Source: Cryptomeria japonica (taxonomy: Eukaryota; Streptophyta; Pinopsida; Cupressales; Cupressaceae). From it: a DNA stretch of 64,000 nucleotides. This document shows, piece after piece, positions 60,370-64,000 of the stretch (positions within the stretch are counted from its first letter, which is position 1; each line of letters opens with the position of its first letter). The position numbers and the translations under genes were made by a program. The notes beneath the pieces are model-generated. The model saw only the letters and a program-made list of their open reading frames with translations. It was not told the DNA's origin and did not search any database. Where the stretch lies: positions 186,999,449 through 187,063,448 of the forward strand of contig NC_081411.1 of the NCBI RefSeq assembly GCF_030272615.1, given 5' to 3'.

Positions 60370-60620
60370 TCAGCTTGTGAAGGAAGAATTCCCTTCCTTG
60401 TCACGGTTTTCATCATGTGAAGGAAGAATTACTTCCTTGAGCGTGGATTCTAGCATGCAAAGGAAGAATTCCCTTCCTTGTCGCAGATTTCATCATGTGA
60501 AGGAAGAATTCCTTCCTTGAGCGTGGATTCTAGCATGCAAAGGAAGGATCAAAATCTGATTGTGGATTTTGGGAGGTAAAGGAATATTTCTTCCTTGATC
60601 ATGTATTTTAGGAGGTGAGG
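60370..60620. repeat. 40-base repeats with a self-complementary core, in U3 of C
   Basis: GTGAAGGAAGAATTCCCTTCC-type units recur at about 60378, 60416, 60457, 60497 and 60537, spacing about 40 bases. The core AAGGAAGAATTCC followed by CTTCCTT is self-complementary. The intervening segments alternate between two versions (GTGGATTCTAGCAT and TTTTCATCAT). It occupies the same U3 place as the hairpin arrays of B and D but is unrelated in sequence. Confidence 0.8.
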
Positions 60621-63346
60621 TAAAATCCACGAATATTTCTTTCTTGTTTACTTTATCAATCTTGCCAACTTGTACATTTTATCCTTTACTTGTCCTTCAA
60701 TATGACGTTGATCCCTAGTTTCCAAGCAAGGATTGAGTTCGCCCATCATCTTCATGTTCAACATTGCAATCTCTTCGTCCAATTCAACAAGGCAACTTCA
60801 TCATCACTGCCTCTTAAAAATCTTCAATCTTTGAGCCTTGACAAGTTGGGAATTTTAGTGGTAAGGGAGGATCCTCCTCCTTGGTCCCAAATTCTAAGTG
60901 GTAAGGGAAGGATGCCACGACCTCATCACTCAACAATTTCATCAAGTGCAAAGTAGTTCACTCATAAGGCTGACTTCGTATTTCTCTCCTTTCCTCGCCA
61001 CTTAGACTTTGATTAATCTCTATCAAGCACTTTATCTCGGTTCGTTGCTTATTACTCTTAAGACTCATATCTTGACTTGACTTGAAGGTTATCCTGTGAA
61101 GCACCACTTAATGATTATCTTGACCTTTACTCACCTAAGCATTGAGAGCCAATGAATTCATTCTAACCTAAAGAGAGAGACCCCGACTACTGCTAGACTG
61201 CTAGAGACCTAAAATTACCGGCAAAAAGAGGGGGTCCCCATTTGCAATGCGACGATGTATGAAAAGGTCACAACAGAAAGTAGTATGTTTATTTCATCAA
61301 GCCTTGGCAACAATCTCCGTCTTCCCTTATACTCTACTATTGCTCTATTTCTTATCAACTGTTCCTATTAACCCTTACAAATGAAAGGCCAAGTGTTTAT
61401 ATAGAGATCCCAATTACAATTCAAGGGCTACGATTGACTTGAAATCGATGGCCAAGATTTAAAATGAAAACCCTAATTAGGGTTAGTTACAACCGAGTCC
61501 TCTTTTACCAATGAGATAATTACAACATTTTGGACATATGTCCTTTGAATTCAAATCAATGAAGATATGGAGTTGTTACATAGAATTTAATGCCTTCCAC
61601 ATGTATAGTTGTTGATGAGTTAGGTTCAATGCTCTTGGATGCGGTGACTTATCATGATTTGATTGTCTTGATGATGATTAGGCGCCACCTCAGCTACTTG
61701 CACGTCTTGTGAAATTGATACCTCATCGCAAGCGATATCTCTTGATACTCAACATCATCATGTACCGTTTAACTGATTATGATGGCTCATATTCTCAAAA
61801 TGCATCATCCTTGACATCTCCATTAGATGAGTTTCTAACTTTGATTAACTCTTCTAAAACTATCTGCATGAGAGATACATTCCTTGCTATTCATCTTCTT
61901 CCTTCATCACCTTCATGATGTCAATGCTTGATCTTCATTAGTGGCTGTTGCAAGTGTATCCTCCATCCGCATTTGTTACTTGTGCATGATGTCCTTGACC
62001 GGGATTGCAATTCAAGATTGTTGTAATATTCTCCATGTAGCAACATTCATCTTTGTCATCAGTTCGCATATGTCTAAACCTCTCCCTCCTTTGCATTGTT
62101 GAACAATCGTCCATGTTGTGATTGCATTACTAAGGTTGTGAAGTCCCTCTCTTGCATTGTTGAGTTCCATCCTTTGATCTTGGGTCGTTGAAGTTGTGAA
62201 GTCCTTCATCTTTTGCACTATGGTGGATTGACTTCTCCATGATGTCGAGTCTTTATGTCATAGAGCACCCTTTCTTTATCATCATGTCTCACATTCCTTG
62301 TAATTATTCCTGCCAAGAAAAAAGAGAAAATTTGAAAATGAAAGTCGTGAGTCAGTGAAATGCAAGAAGTTTGTGACAATAAAAATGAAAGTTCTAAACC
62401 CTTGCATTTGTTCACTTTGAAGAAGTCTAAATATCTTGTATGAATATCAATTTTGATTATAAATAACCTGCCCTTGCTTCATAACTCCTTCCAGGCTTTA
62501 ACGTTGATCACTATTTCCTTAATTCTCGAAGACTTTGAGCACTCGAAAATCCTTGTAACCTCATATAGTCAGCCTATCATCTCCCTTGAGAATTTTGCAA
62601 TTTGAAATAAAATATTCATTAAAAATCAGGATTTTGACCATCTAATGTATGTATGCATTTGGGGTTTTTAACTTTGTCATTCATTTTGACCATCTAATGT
62701 ATGTATGCTTGAGGTTTATGTATGCATTTCGGGTTTTTAATTTTCCCTTACCATGTATTCCCTTTTGGAAATTTCATCATGCGATGTATTGGATTTTAGA
62801 AATCTCAAGCTCCCCTTGATTTTGCCTTGAATTGCTTTGAATGTTGCCTAAAATTAGTCTTCCTCACTGCTGTAGATCTGCTCTGCTGTGATAATTTTCG
62901 TACTTCTGCTCTGCTCCTTAAAAATGTTCGAAATGATTTTGAATGAATGATGAAGTGGTAGTTTGGATCTTACATTTATAGGAGCTCCCCAGTTTCAAGA
63001 GGAGGTCGGCCATCATTGTCCCTTTTATATTTTGTTTTCCTTGCAACAAAGACAAGCCGACTCTTTACACATTTCACACTTTGCCTTACATTTTCTTTGG
63101 TTCTACTTGCAATAATGACAGGGCGGTCCTATTACATTGCTATATATGATAAGGTTTGGACTTGTATATGCATTGCAAATTGGAAATCTACCCTGAACTT
63201 GTATTCCTAGGCGGGGTTTAGGGGGGTTTCTACACTACAGGGTGGAGATTGGGAGTCTTCATGCAATACGTGGGCAAAATTTTATGATGCTCATGTATAA
63301 TTTGGTGGAAATTGAGAGTGCCTGTGCATAGCTGGGTGGAGATTGC

Positions 63347-64000
63347 TGTAATGTCTCCTTTCGGAATCTTCCTTATTCAAGCCCTAGAATAACAATTTCA
63401 GCTTAAGGCTTAAGGGGGTAATTTATTTTTTACTTTAATTATCAAATATAATACATGTTTCAAAGTAATCCTGGTTTACTCCTAATAATATTAATAATCA
63501 TTGAACTTATAAATATTAACATTAAACCACAATTACAATGTAATGCCCTAAATAGAGTAGAATGAGATTAGAGATACTTGGTATTCTGAATGAAGACCTG
63601 CAAGCAGGTTAGGATGATATAAAATCATAAAATGCATGATTATAACAGATCCTAAGAACAGGTTAGGATGATATAAAATCATAAAATGCATGATTGTAAC
63701 AGATCCTAAGAACTTATTTGAGTAAAGCATGAATTCATTTTAAATGAACTTAGTCATAGAATAGGAATAGGATAGGATGACCAAATGTGGTGCCCAAGAA
63801 ACCCTCTGTCCTAGGCTCAAGGGCAGCTTAACCCCCTTGACCTCATGTGGCCCGTGTGGTCTACCTAGTGAGGCATCCTATCACCGTTTTCCTCCACTTG
63901 TCATAGATGATAGAAGGTATGAGGGCTGTTACAGTAAGGTGCCCAGGAAGTCTATTCTTCATAGGCCCAAGGGCAGCATCTTTGTACCCCCTTGGCCTCA
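63347..64000 (-). mobile_element. LTR-like sequence M, runs off the window
   Basis: Starts TGTAATGTCTCC, followed by a CCCTAGAATAACA segment, close to the left end of G (TGTAATGTCTCC, CCCTAGAATCACA). By that likeness it would be the sense 3' end of a minus-strand LTR. It contains a 57-base tandem duplication (about 63603-63715). Only the first 654 bases are in view. Confidence 0.5.
63603..63715. repeat. 57-base tandem duplication in M
   Basis: Two copies of a unit containing AGGTTAGGATGATATAAAAT and GCATGATTATAACAGATCC differ at only one or two positions. Confidence 0.9.

Larger units (their letters stand above)
51435..61275 (-). mobile_element. Giant LTR C with a decayed long ORF, split by L
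   Basis: Left end TGTTGATGTG at 51435, right end AAGGTCACAACA at 61275. Flanks are AAAAG (51430-51434) and GAAAG (61276-61280), a 5-base duplication with one mismatch, and E sequence resumes on both sides. C has the core promoter (GCTATCTAAGC, 55726-55736), a perfect telo-box palindrome (55799-55816), the long-ORF region (55936-59471) and an ORF-type TATA near 60104-60110. Net length without L is about 6.4 kb. It is the most decayed of the three ORF-bearing copies. It is younger than E and older than L. Confidence 0.8.
50820..63346 (-). mobile_element. Giant LTR E, ORF-less member, split by C
   Basis: The left part (50820-51434) begins TGTTGATGG and follows the R-U5 order of D, including GATGTGATATGCTGG and the CACAAAGGGACTTA segment. 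It continues after C at 61281 with a core promoter (61396-61404, minus-strand CTATATAAA), a telo-box palindrome (about 61468-61484, one mismatch), a non-coding stretch where B has its ORF, and an upstream TATA near 62979. The GCGCCACCTCAGCTAC-like segment near 61682 is shared with D. The right end (CACAACA) was not found before the LTR-like start at 63347. E is older than C. Broken. Confidence 0.65.

Noticed and set aside
40900-64000. Further PRMT6 exons
   Set aside because: I looked for VYAVDAS and the later SEWMGY-type motifs and found nothing; the gene seems to continue past the window.

Overview
The window looks like nuclear DNA of a gymnosperm, most likely a conifer. One recognisable host gene is spread over tens of kilobases, its introns are packed with nested LTR retrotransposon remains, and intergenic DNA is AT-rich. 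No bacterial or organellar gene organisation is seen. The species cannot be told from the sequence.

Host gene: a plant PRMT6-type protein arginine methyltransferase lies on the + strand. Exon 1 (4025-4216), exon 2 (40522-40587) and exon 3 (40768-40836) join in phase 0 and give the family's N-terminal block ending in SAM-binding motif I (VVDVGCGTGILSIF). Intron 1 is about 36.3 kb, intron 2 is 180 bases, and intron 3 runs off the window after at least 23 kb. A TATA box lies at 3801, and the upstream 3.6 kb holds an 80-base minisatellite and AT-rich repeats.

Intron 1: a Copia fossil split by a solo LTR (D, 7747-11701); a tRNA-derived SINE pair (about 12.1-12.35 kb); an internally shrunken LTR element with an initiator-Met primer site (G, 13312-16524); a giant LTR with a decayed long ORF (A, 16525-about 21286) fused to the 5' LTR of a + strand element (F, 21287-37236); inside F, a 7.39-kb solo LTR (B, 25649-33037) with an open 1076-codon reading frame; then an LTR-like piece (I) and an L1-type LINE fragment (about 39.0-39.8 kb). 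Intron 3: LTR remains K, J and H, then a nest in which L (51465-54906) sits in C (51435-61275), which sits in E (from about 50820), then the start of M at 63347.

The most interesting content is the A/B/C/D/E/F group. These share LTR ends (TGTTGTG...CGTCAACA in sense orientation), a core promoter about 800-870 bases from the LTR 3' end, and, in the five minus-strand members, a telo-box palindrome beside it. In A, B and C the U3 part of the LTR carries a complete extra transcription unit: its own TATA box, a leader and a roughly 1.1-kb-residue protein of unknown function with an NLS-like basic tract and a coiled coil. In B and D the DNA upstream holds a hairpin motif repeated at about 164-176-base spacing. 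An LTR that houses its own gene and hairpin array is the best candidate here for an undescribed system. Calls rest on reading the sequence by eye; no alignment or database search was run.
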